This document shows positions 1 through 10,530 of a stretch of DNA of 64,000 nucleotides, one piece after another. The translations under genes were made by a program, and so were the position numbers. Origin of the DNA: Blastobasis lacticolella (lineage: Eukaryota > Arthropoda > Insecta > Lepidoptera > Blastobasidae); assembly GCA_905147135.1 (NCBI GenBank), contig LR990043.1, forward strand, positions 22,197,584 through 22,261,583. The letters are read 5' to 3'. Each line of letters begins with the position of its first letter. Within the stretch, counting starts at the first letter, position 1. Under the pieces are notes generated by a model. That model was not told the DNA's origin. It searched no databases and was given only the letters and a program-made list of their open reading frames with translations.

Positions 1-150
1 AACTCAGGACTACAGGATGGAAAGTAGCCACCGTCGTTCAGGACATCTGGAACCTACGGGGAGAGTTAGCCGTGCCAGTTTTTAAAAGGCAGTAGAAATG
101 CTTTTTGAAGAACCCTTTGCTGTAGTACAGCCTTCGGAAAGGAGCTCATT
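1..150 (-). repeat. LINE 3' end fragment (Zenon/Jockey-like)
   Basis: Read on the minus strand this matches 9260-9430: a 'GGTTCTTCAAA' block, then a decayed GCCGGCAACGC-like block, then the 'TCCATC' block. It is a decayed copy of the 3' end of a lepidopteran LINE and is cut by the window edge. Family assignment is from memory of such 3' ends. Confidence 0.6.
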
Positions 151-170
151 CCTATTTTTAATTAAGAGCG

Positions 171-300
171 ATCGATTCTATTGTAAACGTAAGTTAGCCC
201 GTTATTGGATTTACATTTAAGTGTATACGATTTTTCGTGTAATATTTAATATAACAAAAAGTGTAAATCTGTTGGCAAATAAATAAATAAATAAAATAAA
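171..300 (+). repeat. Probable LINE 3' tail with (TAAA)n
   Basis: An AT-rich stretch ends in GGCAAATAAATAAATAAATA, the short tandem tail typical of CR1/Jockey-type LINE 3' ends. No coding part is visible upstream. Confidence 0.45.
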
Positions 301-329
301 TTCTACATGTTACTAGTGCATGGTTAAAA

Positions 330-500
330 GGCGCAAAAGGGTGGCAGGTGCGTTGCCTCTATGAGGACTAATTTGAAATGCCTCGTGCTTATAATTGTAC
401 AACACAACAATGTAAGCATTTGTTGTCTCAAGGTACTCACCCAGGCGGAATCCTCAGGCTTGACAGAGTCCTACCATCTGATAAAACATAATCAGCAAGC
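330..500 (+). repeat. Family F interspersed repeat, copy 1
   Basis: Shares ordered blocks with 18210-18420: 'GGTGCGTTG', 'GAGGACTAA', 'AATGCCTC', 'AACACAACAATG' and 'CTTGACAGAGTCCTACCA'. A last block alone recurs near 945-985. The class of this element is not known to me. Confidence 0.55.
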
Positions 501-564
501 CATCGCCAGCAAGCAAGCGGCATACTGACAGACAGACGACATTCTTTTTACTTATTTGTTTCGA

Positions 565-650
565 GCTCAGGGGGCGACGCGGGTAGGCTTGGTGCGTGCG
601 GGTGTGAGCGCCGGCGGGCTGCCTGGGACTTTCCCTTTGTTTTCCGTTAG
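565..650 (-). other. GC-rich island, weak exon candidate
   Basis: An isolated GC-rich stretch in AT-rich surroundings. On the minus strand a purine-rich run ending in CAG precedes 'GCAGCCCGCC', after which a frame stays open for 17 codons to a TGA, in a phase compatible with the phase-1 donor at 20054. All three minus frames are open for some distance, as expected for GC-rich DNA, and a plus-strand reading with a better pyrimidine tract before 562 is also possible. It could be a terminal exon, a CpG-rich regulatory element or chance. Confidence 0.15.
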
Positions 651-940
651 ATTTTTGACTTTTGAAAAGAGATTAATTAACGTAATACTAATTCAATATA
701 AAATTTTTAATTTCAATTTCATTATCATCAGGTAGCCCGCCTGTTTGTTTGCCACCATAGTTGTGTAAAAAATTTAAACAAAGCTAAATACTAGATTAAA
801 CTGGTTTGTATATAGAGAAATCGAAAACGGAGGCTCAGGAGCTAAGCTTCCATAGACAGACCTACATATAAGCCCGCTTTTTTGTATAGGAGGTTAAAAC
901 CTCTCCACTCAGATGCGGACGAAGTCGTATGCACGTATGG

Positions 941-986
941 TTAAACAGGCGGACTCAGGCGCGACAGAACCCTACCACCTAGCTAT
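941..986 (+). repeat. Family F end fragment
   Basis: The block 'GGCGGACTCAGGCGCGACAG' followed by 'CCCTACCACCTA' matches the 3' block of family F at 452-480 and 18372-18410. The open frame running from 913 to 1173 across it has no recognisable domain and starts inside the repeat, so it is not called as a gene. Confidence 0.45.
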
Positions 987-1482
987 TTATAGACAAACAC
1001 AACGCAAACTCGTAGCGAACAAACGCTGTCCGTCTATAAAATTAGTTGTAGGAGCCACCAATGCGGGCCCGGGTACCCTAGCAATTACGGCTTTATTACA
1101 ATTAGAAATGGCCCGAACTGTTCGTAATTCCGTAATCAACAATTGCAAACTTCGTGGCACTTCTAAACAGTGATTAGGGCTATGTAATTAATAGCGGGTT
1201 GCCCCGGTTTAGTGACGGGATTGTTAGCTATAGATAGACGGTGAACAGAATTATTTTTAATTGCCGCTTTCGGATTTAGATTGCTTGCTCTTCCAGTGAA
1301 TAGCACTGTTATAAGGTACCTAGTAATTATTCGTGATCAATAAAGATTGATGACAAAGATGTTTTCAGTTACTTCGTGGGGTTCAATCTTAGTAACAAAT
1401 ATTAGGTCTTTACCTATGAAGGTGCCGGTTTTTTAATAAATAAATAATTATTAAGAGAATTTATTTTAATTTATTTTAAGAG

Positions 1483-1826
1483 AGGTAGGGCATAGCGGGG
1501 TCTCTCGTTCGAATTGGAGCCGCCCGACTGGGGAAGTACCTCCACCTTACAGAATATCGCAGCTAAATAATACTCTTTTAAATAGTATTGTGTTTCTGCC
1601 GGTGAGTAAGGTTTCCAGTGCTCCATGGGGTGGGGATCTAGGGAACCGTGGCTTTGGCAGTGGAGTGGCATTTGCCTTTTGCTGCCAGAGCAACGTGTTA
1701 TAGAGGTAGGCAACGCATTAGCAATACTCTTGGTGTTGCTAATGTCTATAGGCAGTGGTGACCACTTTCCATCAGGTCCATTTCCGCTTGCCTGTTTGAC
1801 TACCGTATGACATAAAAAAAAAAAAT
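1483..1826 (+). repeat. CR1/Zenon-like LINE 3' UTR with poly(A)
   Basis: Carries the block order of the lepidopteran Zenon-type 3' end: 'GAATTGGAGCCGCCCGACTG', 'AAGTACCTCCACCTTACAGA', 'CTGCCGGTGAGTAAGG', 'CAGAGCAACGTGTTATAG', 'GGTGACCACTTTCCATCAGG' and a 3' A-run at 1812-1825. Degenerate copies lie at 6258-6560, 15528-15760 and 18725-19034. No ORF is retained; apparent frames across it are shadows. Confidence 0.8.
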
Positions 1827-1829
1827 CGT

Positions 1830-2455
1830 GGACGTGAATTTTCACACAGCGCCATCGCCCAAAGTAAGCAAAGCTTGTGTTATGGGTGCTAGATAACTGA
1901 TAAACTACTTATACATATACTTTTTGTTTTTTTTAAATACGTATGTATGTGCCTACATAGTGTTTAATTAATTAATTATATTTCGTTAAAACACATTAAC
2001 TTTGTCCTTTTTTACACGTATACTTTAATTTAAATACGTATATATTTCATTTGTTTATTTATTTTATATATGCTGTGTACTTCATGCAGCTCTCCTTACC
2101 GTCAAGATCCCACTGAAAATCAGCGCTGCAGCATTCGTTGTAGCTAATGCTGAGCTGGGGTCTTTTTTTGGCATCGCATTGGTTCCCATGCCATGATTTG
2201 TTGTGTTTGTGTGTTTGTACCTACTTTATTTTGTTCTAAAATTTTCATATTATGTAAACGCTTATGGATTTTTGTGATGTCAAAATAAATAATGTCTATG
2301 TCTATGTCTATGTTATTATACAAAGAACACCCAGACCCGTAACAGAAATTAAAATTCATCATTTCAATTTCTGCCCGGCCGGGAATCGAACCCGGGACCT
2401 CTTGCGTGGCAGACCGGCTGTTGATGTTGACCACTGAACCACTCAGGTCGACAAA
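1830..2455 (-). repeat. SINE A, split by a LINE 3' end
   Basis: The SINE tail ('CACAGCGCCATC', 'AAGTAAGCAAAGC') lies at 1830-1946. The tRNA-like head lies at 2312-2455, in reverse complement, with an intact B box (GGTTCGATTCC) and the Gly-type 'GCCACGCAAGAGG' arm. The insertion that separates them is listed next. Confidence 0.8.
1947..2311 (+). repeat. LINE 3' end with (TATGTC)n tail inside SINE A
   Basis: About 365 bp not found in other SINE A copies. It ends in 'TGTGATGTCAAAATAAATAA' followed by three TATGTC repeats (2293-2311). The same ending recurs at 32904-32947, and a TATGTC-rich tract lies at 25443-25484. The 'CTAATGCTGAGCTGGGG' block resembles lepidopteran LINE 3' UTRs. Target-site duplication is not clear. 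Confidence 0.55.
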
Positions 2456-4349
2456 TGATTACGTGATACAAATGAAACGATAATGATTTTGTTTTACATA
2501 TACGACATGATTGGTTTGGTTGATGCTGTATTCTATCTAGTCTGGTACAAAGTTAACGCCAGCTGCAACGGTTTTTGTTTATTTTTATCCCCATTGGCCT
2601 GAAACACGATTTGTAGAGCTTTGGAAAACTTTATAATCCGTCATATATTTTAATGTGAAATAAATTAATGAGTTGTAACACACCTAATTCGTTTTTGTTT
2701 CTATTTGTGTAAGATTTTCCGAGCCTTACCCTTGACTTTATTTCAATGTCTGTAAATTGCTATTATTTAATATTGAGGGTGAGTTTATTAGATTGCCTTT
2801 TGTAAAGTATTCAAGTTTCTTTTGTCGTAATCTGAGTAAGAAAGTCATATTAATTTAGGAGCCTTCTTAATTTATTTCTTTTCCTTGAAAGCTACTGAAT
2901 AAGTAGAAAGCCACCAGGAAATTCCATTAAAATATAAAGGGATAAAAGCAAGATGTAGTCGCTTTTATTTACTCTAGAATATTCCAGATTTCCTTTTACA
3001 AACTAAATTTTTAGATGCAAAAGGAATTATTTGTGAGTCAAGTAAATATATACTGATGGAAGGGAATAAATCCTAGAGTTCTTGTGAAAATTTTAGAAAG
3101 TAACAAAGTGCTGGATAATAAGAAAGGATCTGACAGCATTAATACTTGTTTCAGTGTTCCAGTTCAGGTCCAAAGTATATTGTGCGCGTTTCAGCTGAAA
3201 TATTGTAAAGAGCCGTACGCAGCGTGGCATTTCCAAATATCCGGAAACTCTACTAACTATAAGACGAACCTACATTCGCAACGAATTTTCAAACAACCTG
3301 CAACATAACAAATCCACAGACCTCGCTTTCAATACCCAATTTTCTTCCCGAAAGACGCGAAAAGAACCTTCCGTGTAGGCCCTAAGGCACATCTCAGACA
3401 CAACCTCCGAGACGACCCGAACATAGCCGAGCACAAACGAGCGACACGGCACCGACAACTCGCACCACGATAAAACTTCCGATAAGTGGATAAAAATTCG
3501 CGGACATAACCTCTTGGTGTACTTCTCGCAGGTCCTCGGCAGTTATTTATTATTTATGGAAATAGACCTGGGAAGCTCCATCGACAAGGAAGGTCGTCAT
3601 ATTTCCCTCAGAGGGAAAAGTATTTCCCCGACCGCCCCAACCGTGGAGCGTTTGTCATGTAAATTTATGCGATACGTTCAGTTCTGTTCGTTTTTTTAAA
3701 CCGATAGCCGATTTCTCGAATATTGAATTGCGCACAAAAAGAGTTCCGAAAGAGAGTAGAGAGGCCGCAGTCGGATAATACCCGCAAGTTATATTCTGGC
3801 GTCACGGAATCAAGTTGGGCGCGATCGTAAATTGGAAATTTTGATGGCGACTGATCCGAGATAATGTTTGGAATGGCTGTTTCACGTTGAACTTGTGCCG
3901 GAGTAGTTCTTGAGGCTATGTCGTAAAGGAAGTCGTAATAAATGTAACGTATACTGCCTTCTCAGCCGTAGTTTTTTGTAGCGCTTACAATCTGAGAGTT
4001 AAATTTTCGGGCACCTTTTCTACGTTTCTATATAATAAGTAAAGTAAAGTAAAAAATATTTATTTCCATTTAACACATAAATTAAGAACACTTTTTCGGT
4101 AGGCTCTGCACTAAGATATTATCTTGTGTCGCAGAAGCCTAAGTAAGTACAGGACACCAAAGTAACAATTATTGAATTCCACGGTTCATACATAGTTGGA
4201 AATAATTACCCAAATGTTAATTAAAGAGAAAAAACAAAACAGGTAATTACAAATTAACGAGAATCAAACTTATAAATAAAAGTTTTATAAACTTTTATAA
4301 AAGTTTTAAGGGCATAATTATCACGAATTTGTATTATTTTTATATTATT
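2456..4349. other. No gene or repeat recognised
   Basis: AT-rich unique sequence. Short open frames (for example 3084-3308 on plus and 3270-3458 on minus) have no domain, no splice context and no repeat match that I can see. Confidence 0.5.
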
Positions 4350-4396
4350 TGTGTGTGTGTGTGCGTTCATGTGTGTGTGTGTGTGCGTATATGTGT
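4350..4396. repeat. (GT)n microsatellite, interrupted
   Basis: Two GT runs separated by 'GCGTTCAT', followed by 'GCGTATATGTG'. A simple dinucleotide repeat. Confidence 0.9.
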
Positions 4397-4912
4397 TATA
4401 CTAGTACCGTCAAAATGAACTACACAATTGAATTCACAAACTTATCTGATCCTGTGGTCAAAACTGGAACCAATAGTCACCATTTTAAAATGTCATGTAA
4501 ATGCCATTAACTCACCCTGTCACCACAACTCTGTTATCGGGTCAGATTACGTTTGTGGCTTTTTACGTTTTGCATTATTTATCCTTTATTACGTCATGTT
4601 ACTTAGAGACGTTGAAGTATAAAAACTTATTCCTTGTCGTTCTCCAATCGATTAATAAACCATTAGGTAAGGTTTGAGTCCACTTACACCTCTAATTTCA
4701 ACCGTCAGCGCTCCACACAAGAGCCGGGTCATTTATCACGTATAATGTTATGTGACGTCATTATGTCATGTAGCTCATTCCGCTAGTTGAGAGAGGTGGT
4801 TGGGTGACGTGGCTTTCCGGCAAAGGGGTTTTAAAAGGGAGAAAGTGGCACTTTGATGCGAGACGTTAGCTGCTAACGTGCTATGTTAAAGTCCTGTCGC
4901 GGATTAGAAACA

Positions 4913-5205
4913 AATTCGTACATTGACCTATTACTAATTGTCTCTGTCTTACCCTCATAAATGTAATGCATCACGTTCACACAGATTAGCGTCCTTAAGG
5001 TGCTGTCCTAATTTGCAACGAGCGAACCACCAAGGTCGTGCGACGGGCGGTTTTGAGGTTTCCTATTGGTCGGGCGACGTCCGTCGTACGATCATGGTCG
5101 CAAGACCGTTGCCAATTAGGACAGCCCCTGAGTCAGTGTGAACGTGATGCAATATATTTACGCGGGGGCAATAGAGACAGGTAGTAACAGGTCAATGTAC
5201 GAATT
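4913..5205. mobile_element. 293-bp foldback element (MITE-like)
   Basis: The two halves are imperfect inverted copies. Left blocks 'AATTCGTACATTGACCT', 'GCATCACGTTCACAC' and 'GCTGTCCTAATT' recur in reverse complement on the right at about 5189-5205, 5136-5150 and 5114-5125. The arms are about 100 bp each around a GC-rich centre. No transposase and no clear target-site duplication. A right-half fragment recurs at 55557-55598. Confidence 0.7.
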
Positions 5206-5360
5206 ACATTACCTGACCAATTACATGATCTTAGCAAATTTCTACTCGCGAATGGTGATGTTGCTAACTATACGTAAATGCGACTTTATCCGCGTGTCTA
5301 TGTGGAGAAGTTTTAACCACCCCCACAAAAAAAAGAGCGTATATGTATGTCTGTCTCTGA

Positions 5361-5672
5361 GAGCGTCGGTGGCCGAACGGTTAGAGTATCTGACTCGTAA
5401 GCCAGAGGTACCGGGTTCGAATCCCGCTCCGGCCATGTACTTATGACTGTTTTCTGAGTTATGTACATTAGTTGAATACTAACCGATGCTCTTACGTTGA
5501 GGGAAAACATCGTGATGAAACCTGCACATTCAGGCGACTGGATGTGTAACCATGATCCAATCTGGTCAGGTTCCCCTGGTAGCAGGGTTAGATGGCAGTC
5601 GCTCCACTATATTTACCTGACACCTGCCAAATCCTGGATCATGGTCACGGCGGACCCCAGGCCCCCGATTTC
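5361..5672 (+). repeat. SINE B, copy with intact Pol III boxes
   Basis: Begins with a tRNA-like head: an A box-like 'GGCCGAACGGTT' and a B box 'GGTTCGAATCCC' at 5413-5424. Between them is a loop 'CTCGTAA' that would place CGT in the anticodon position, as in tRNA-Thr. The body carries 'GAAAACATCGTGATGAAACC', 'CATGATCCAATCTGGTCAGG' and 'ATCCTGGATCATGGTCA'. The tail is cut before the usual 'GGGACATTAACGCC' end. One of the better-kept heads in the window. Confidence 0.8.
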
Positions 5673-6257
5673 GAATTTTAGATTCGTGTTTCCTAGGCCA
5701 ATAGTATTAACAGCTACTAGTCCAGTTTTCTGACTTGGTACTCAGTGTGATTTTAAAGACGTATTACGTTAAAATGTACTAAAGAACTACATGTTCAATT
5801 CTCCATGGAAAACCTTTCCATTCATAAAGCTTATTCTACAATTCGATTTCCGCTGACAAACCCAGTACAAACAGCCATGATTGACACGCGTCACGACAAA
5901 ACGCGTCCATTGTTAACATACCAAGATACGATCGGTTGTTCAGGCCAGTAGACAAACATAGGACGTTGATTTAATAACCCAACTATTAGGACGGGTCATA
6001 ATTCATTTTCACATTAGGCGGGCCCCTCAGAACCGTCGCAGCGTCATGCGGTCAGGGCCCTCGAAACTTCGGGTGGAAACGACCCGGTTGACTTGTTCGA
6101 AGTTTGCAACGTTGTAGGTTCTTACGGTTATACGTATGCTTTAGCGTAAATAGCCTGAAATTGTATAAATTACAAGTAAACAATAGCTCTATCCGTGTGG
6201 TGATAAGCAGTATTTAAATCAGTAGACAATCAGGTAAGCGAGCCTCACCACTCAACA

Positions 6258-6560
6258 TTAGTAACACCAGGGGTGACACCAATGCGTTGCCCACTTCTAA
6301 AACTCCGGGACATTCCGGGGCTTGTAATGTGGTACCTATCTTAAGTTTTCATTTCATTCCCTTCTAAAAGACGGGGAAACGCCCTCCACTGCCAAAGCTA
6401 CGGTACCCCATCAAAACACTAGACCTTACTGATCAACAGGAAAACAATACTATTCACAATATTGTTTAGCTACAGTGTTCGTATTCTCTAAGGTGGAGGG
6501 GAGGTACTTCCACAGTCGGGATCCAAATCGAATGGAATATGCCGTTATGTCTTACCACTC
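6258..6560 (-). repeat. Zenon-like LINE 3' UTR
   Basis: Reverse-complement match to 1483-1826, with recognisable 'GTACTTCCACAGTCGGGATC' and 'GGGGTGACACCAATGCGTTG' blocks. Diverged and without its 3' A-run. Confidence 0.6.
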
Positions 6561-6644
6561 CAAAACTTTTAATTGACTCTTTTCGCTCAAATGTTTATAT
6601 TGGTCAAGGCGTTTCGAATATATTAAGTGAAGTCCGGTTACGTA

Positions 6645-6905
6645 GAGTTGAGATAGTTGTATACTAACCGATGCTCTTATGGAGAGGGAAAACATCGTGA
6701 TGAAACCTTCACATTCAGGCGACTGAATGAGTAACCATAATCCAATCTGGTCAGGTTAATAGGGTAACGGAGGTCAGATGGCAATTGCTCCACTGTAATT
6801 ACCTGATCTGACAAAACATGGATCATGTTCAAAGTACCATGTTCAAGATGAACCCCGGGTCCTTGTACGCGAGAATACAACTGGGACATTAACGCCAACA
6901 TGATT
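6645..6905 (+). repeat. SINE B, headless copy
   Basis: Body from 'GATGCTCTTATGGAGAGG' to 'GGGACATTAACGCCAACATG'; the tRNA-like head is missing. It contains a local duplication of 'CATGTTCAA' at about 6826-6848. Confidence 0.8.
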
Positions 6906-6960
6906 ATTGTCAAAAGTGAAGTCCGCCTAGGACTTTCTAGATTAAATTAACTTAACATCA

Positions 6961-7206
6961 TAATCATCACAGCCCATAACATTCCATTGCAGGACTAAGG
7001 GCCTCTTCCACGAAAGAAGACCTCCTCTATTTTGCCATAATCGGTTGGAGATCGCAGTGTTTTAAACATAACAATGGAAAACGCTGCTGATAATTTTCCA
7101 GCCTACGGGGACTAGATATTTTGCCTCGATAACGTTAGTCGCTTTGTACGACATCCAGGAGTGTAAGGGGTTGGTGCTATTCTAATCTGCCGGACACCAC
7201 ACGGCC
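6961..7206 (-). repeat. SINE C copy
   Basis: Read on minus it starts 'GGCCGTGTGGTGTCCGGCAG' and ends in the 'TGGGCTGTGATGATTA' tail. A 15-bp near-duplicate (14 of 15 bases) lies on both sides, at 6943-6957 and 7230-7244, with 23 bp between the SINE start and the distal copy; this may be a target-site duplication. Confidence 0.75.
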
Positions 7207-7719
7207 AATTGGAGTCGGTTTAATCGGTTTAAATTAGCTTAACAGATGCACAAACATACAACAAATAACGCCCACGTACTGCGTCTGGGTAAAAAGACTT
7301 CCACCAAACGCGAGTCCAACCTAAAATCCTTGACACACTTTCGCCTCCACGAAAATTTTATTCCCTATTCCAATTAAGTGAACATGTAAAATTTCAACCA
7401 AGTTCGACCTGGAAACCGATGTTGATTAACAGACTTCATCCAACTCAGTATTGGCGCAAATGATTTTATCTTTCGCTTATTTTAAACTCGCGCCAAAGTT
7501 ATTTATGGCGGAGCTTTTAAGTTGCCTTGATTAAATACTCTGACAACGAATCTTGAGATTGAGATCTATAGATACTTGAGTTATGTACGTACTGTTTCGA
7601 ATAATAACATTTTTGTAGATTTTAGGCTCAAGTAATATATTTACAATTGATAAAAATAATTTATTAATCTTCCAACGCGCGCTTGATTTATCTTTCGACC
7701 CGGGTCCATTTCGCCCATG

Positions 7720-7830
7720 TATTATCTATATACACCTTTCGGAAGAACTTCTCTAACTGACAGTGAAAACTGTATCAAAATCCGTTGTGTGGTTTAGGAG
7801 TTACCGAATATACAAACAGATGCGGAAAAC
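7720..7830 (+). repeat. Fragment of a widespread 'AAATCCGTTG' repeat
   Basis: 'ATCAAAATCCGTTGTGTGGT' followed by 'TACAAACAGATGCGGAAAAC' parallels 12841-12930. This type of non-coding interspersed repeat is common in arthropods; I do not assign its class. Confidence 0.45.
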
Positions 7831-7944
7831 GACTATTTTGCTATTGACTTCTCACAGCGATAGTACTGTTATTGGTTTTACTTTTATTTATTGATGGCAG
7901 TAAGCTTATTTTTGCCCACACAGTCTGCGCCAATTAGTAGGCTC

Positions 7945-8030
7945 GTTTCCTGTTTGCGTGCTAAGCAGTGACTACGGAAACGACGCGTACATCATTTGTA
8001 AGCGAGGACGTATAAACGGTCCCTAAGAAA
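7945..8030 (+). repeat. Family E fragment
   Basis: 'GTTTCCTGTTTGCGTGCTAA' to 'GTATAAACGGTCCCTAAG' resembles the right end of family E copies at 13800-13876 and 34550-34603. Confidence 0.45.
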
Positions 8031-8085
8031 TCGCTAATCATATGCGTTTGGTTTGACACATCATGTGTAAAGCTTTCACCATGAC

Positions 8086-8290
8086 ACTTAGGCCATGGAA
8101 ACCAGTCATCATCATTTTGGCCTCATCAACCAGGATTTATCATGGTTGCGCGACAGACCTGGGGTCCGCTTTCCTGCTCTTCTTAGTCCACTTTGCTCAG
8201 TCTTTGGTAACCTTAATTATCAGTACGTTAACACGCATGTCACTTTTAAAACCATTCAGCCAGCGCTTCTTGGGCCGACCTCCATGGAAA
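8086..8290 (-). pseudogene. LINE ORF2 C-terminus, broken
   Basis: On minus the translation reads 'GGRPKKRWLNGFKSDM', then, across an in-frame TGA, 'AKWTKKSRKADP'. This is the conserved 'GRPKKRW...DRAKWR...RKADP' C-terminal block of non-LTR retrotransposon polymerases, probably RTE-like. It is followed by a GATGATGA tail on minus. The TGA sits where related copies have Arg (CGA to TGA is a single change). A dead fragment with no 5' part visible. Confidence 0.7.
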
Positions 8291-8330
8291 CCAGTGCATG
8301 TGTTTAAATTAGAGTATGTATTTAAATACC

Positions 8331-8550
8331 AGCTTTTGCCCGCGACTTCACCCGCGTAAAATTCCCTGCGGGTCACACACAACCACATTGAATTTCGGGA
8401 TGAATTATAGCTCATATGCTATTTCGGGCTATAAGCTTCCGGGCTGCCAAATTTCATCAAAATCCGTTCCGTAATTTTGGCGTGAAGGAGTAAGAAACAC
8501 TTATACAAACTTTCCCAATTACAATATCACTAAGATTAGATAAAGTGAGA
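8331..8550 (+). repeat. 'CCCGCGACTTC' interspersed repeat
   Basis: Starts 'CAGCTTTTGCCCGCGACTTC', has 'CCAAATTTCATCAAAATCCG' in the middle and ends in 'TACAAACTTTCCCAATTACA' plus 'AATATCACTAAGATTAGAT'. These ends fit a non-coding repeat found in many arthropod genomes. Class not assigned. Confidence 0.6.
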
Positions 8551-8938
8551 ATAAAGTTAACAAGACCATTCCTACAAAACGAATTTGCCCATTTATTTAT
8601 AAGAAAGCCTAGCCCCGAGGTTTCTACAATACAATATCTTCTGTACAGAAAAGAATGGAATTTGTTTCCTAGGCAGAATTTAGATCGGGGTACGCTTTAG
8701 ATCAAAGATTATCTGTCTCTCTTGATACCACGCGACCCTTTTCAGTTGGCCGGTGAATTTATTGGCTTTCTTTTTTTTGTTTCCCTCCCTTATCTGCAGC
8801 AGGTGAAGGTCGAGTTTTGCTCGCGACTTTGCTTGTAATAAGGCAAAGCATAATTTAGTACAGCAAACGCGTCAACCTTTCTTAGGCGTACGTCTAAGGA
8901 GGGCCAATCGGGTCCCGAGACTGTTCAACGACCTGAGT

Positions 8939-9182
8939 TGACCTGAGTGGTTCAATGGTCAACATCTGCCACGCAAGAGGTCCCGGGTTCGATTCCCGGC
9001 CGGGCAGAAATTGAAATGATGAATTTTAATTTCTGTTACGGGTCTGGGTGTTCTATGTATAATCAGTGTGTATTTAAAAGTATTTAAGTAGTATATCAGT
9101 TATCTAGAACCCATAGCACAAGCTTTGCTTAGTTTGGGGCTAGATGGCGCTGTGTGAATTTGTCCACGAATATTTTTTTTTT
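8939..9182 (+). repeat. SINE A, full length
   Basis: Head 'GACCTGAGTGGTTCAATGG' with A-box-like sequence, 'TGCCACGC' in the anticodon-arm position (GCC), and the intact 'GGTTCGATTCC' B box, all as in tRNA-Gly(GCC). Body 'GAATTTTAATTTCTGTTACG' and 'GGGTCTGGGTGTTC'; end 'GATGGCGCTGTGTGAATTTG' plus a T-rich tail. It is one of the two most complete copies of the family. Confidence 0.88.
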
Positions 9183-9259
9183 CAACGCAGGGTGCCCAGC
9201 GAAAGACTTGCTCAACGGTATTGGGAGGCATACCTACAGAGAGGCGAGCTCGTTTTTTT

Positions 9260-9430
9260 AAATGTCCGTAGAGTCACACGGACTGATGGACCACCTGATG
9301 GAAAGCGGTCACCGTTGTCCAGGACATCTGCAATCTAAGGGCAGCGGACGCGTTGCCGGCCTTTGAGGTACCTGTAGACATGCCCTTTGAAGAACCCAAT
9401 GCTCGTTCCGGTGCTGAAGTTCGACTAGCC
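9260..9430 (-). repeat. LINE 3' end (Zenon/Jockey-like)
   Basis: On minus: 'GGTTCTTCAAAGGGCATG', 'GCCGGCAACGCG', 'TTGCAGATGTCCTGG' and 'CGGTGACCGCTTTCCATCAG'. This is the order seen in the plus-strand copies at 31945-32161 and 53890-54134. Inserted just beyond the tail of the SINE A copy. Confidence 0.7.
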
Positions 9431-9439
9431 TCAAAATTG

Positions 9440-10200
9440 TAAAACTATCACCCATCCAGTTATCAGTGAGTGCGATGCTTAACTTTCGTTATAGGTCTCG
9501 CAAGCACGCTGCCATCTATTATCTACTTTGTTTTTCTTTCAGAAGGTTGGTTGGTTGGAAGGTTCCATATGTTTTAGGCACAAACATTTCAACATGGCGC
9601 GATAAGGGACGATGTTGTTCAGAGTTAAATGATTATTAAGATACACATGAAATAAGTAAAATTACACGAAACTTATCCAATGTGGCGCAAACACAATAAC
9701 GTAACTTCGACTGTAGAGACATTTGAGAGCTAACATTCTGGAATTGTTTAACGAGAGACAATTAAAGTCTTTGTTTCTCTTTTTGTTCCGAAAGTAGGAG
9801 CCCTTTCTCGAAAATTCTCGAACAAGTTTGTAATTGGGGAATAAGGGCCATGTGAATATAGGCAGGCTTGTAGCAACAGAACAAAGGGTTGTTCTGTTCT
9901 TGTCCTTTACGAATTAAGTGATCTGCTATTATAATGAAAGGGTAGATAATTATAGGGCAGCTAAATGTATGAAATTCAATGTACAGTTTAAGAAATTGAG
10001 TGTTTTCCTAAAAATAGGGTTAGTAACAATGTCATTATTTATTCTTTGATCTCTTTATGGGTCGCGGAAAGTAAGAATTATGCTATGCGGCGAACATAAA
10101 CCGATCGTCGTGGAACTCTTCTACGGAAACATACGTCCTGTTTTAATTTTACTTGTAGAATGGCTCAAAAATGTAAGAAACAGACACAATATTAAATTTA
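9440..10200. other. No gene or repeat recognised
   Basis: AT-rich unique sequence with no supported open frame. Confidence 0.5.
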
Positions 10201-10204
10201 CAAA

Positions 10205-10372
10205 AGGTATTTGTAGTACGGAAGACTCAGCGTGGGTAGGCCGAGGAGGTAGTCCCACGAGGTGGGACCATCTCGTCGGCCATTGAATGTTCGTGGAGTT
10301 CTCTGGGGAAGGCCTATGCCCAGCAGTGGGCGTCTTTCGGCTGATATGATGATGATGATGATGATGATTTAA
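10205..10372 (+). pseudogene. RTE-like LINE ORF2 C-terminus and (ATG)n tail
   Basis: The plus strand encodes, with a frameshift between the parts, 'SPTRWDHLV' and 'EGLCPAV' or, in the neighbouring frame, 'AYAQQWASFG' then stop. The latter matches 'EAYAQQWASTG' at the end of the minus copy at 25745-25965. The stop is followed by ATGATG repeats to about 10368, the usual RTE-type tail. A short dead 3' fragment. Confidence 0.75.
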
Positions 10373-10530
10373 AGTACTAATATAACCTATCGATCTATAC
10401 AACCCAGAAAACAGTTGAAGAGTTCGAGAAAGGTTTTTGTCACCTGCTGACGGTGATGACGAAATAATCGAGTTCAAGTCAGTCGTGTAGTCTTAAATTA
10501 CCCTAGGGCGTGTAGTTGGGGCGCTGGCTT

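Noticed and set aside
1471..1845. 124-codon minus open frame as a gene
   Set aside because: It lies wholly on the antisense of a Zenon-like LINE 3' UTR.
5361..5435. tRNA gene
   Set aside because: The boxes and loop are tRNA-like, but the same sequence continues into a 300-bp body repeated many times, so it is a SINE head. The acceptor stem does not pair well.
6020..6060. GGGCCC hairpin as a terminator or structured RNA
   Set aside because: Only six exact closing base pairs and no context to support a function.
8939..9010. tRNA-Gly gene
   Set aside because: The D-arm region is altered and the sequence runs into the SINE A body; nine related copies occur in the window.
10121..10477. 118-codon minus frame with a His run
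   Set aside because: The His run is the antisense of the (ATG)n tail of an RTE-like LINE.
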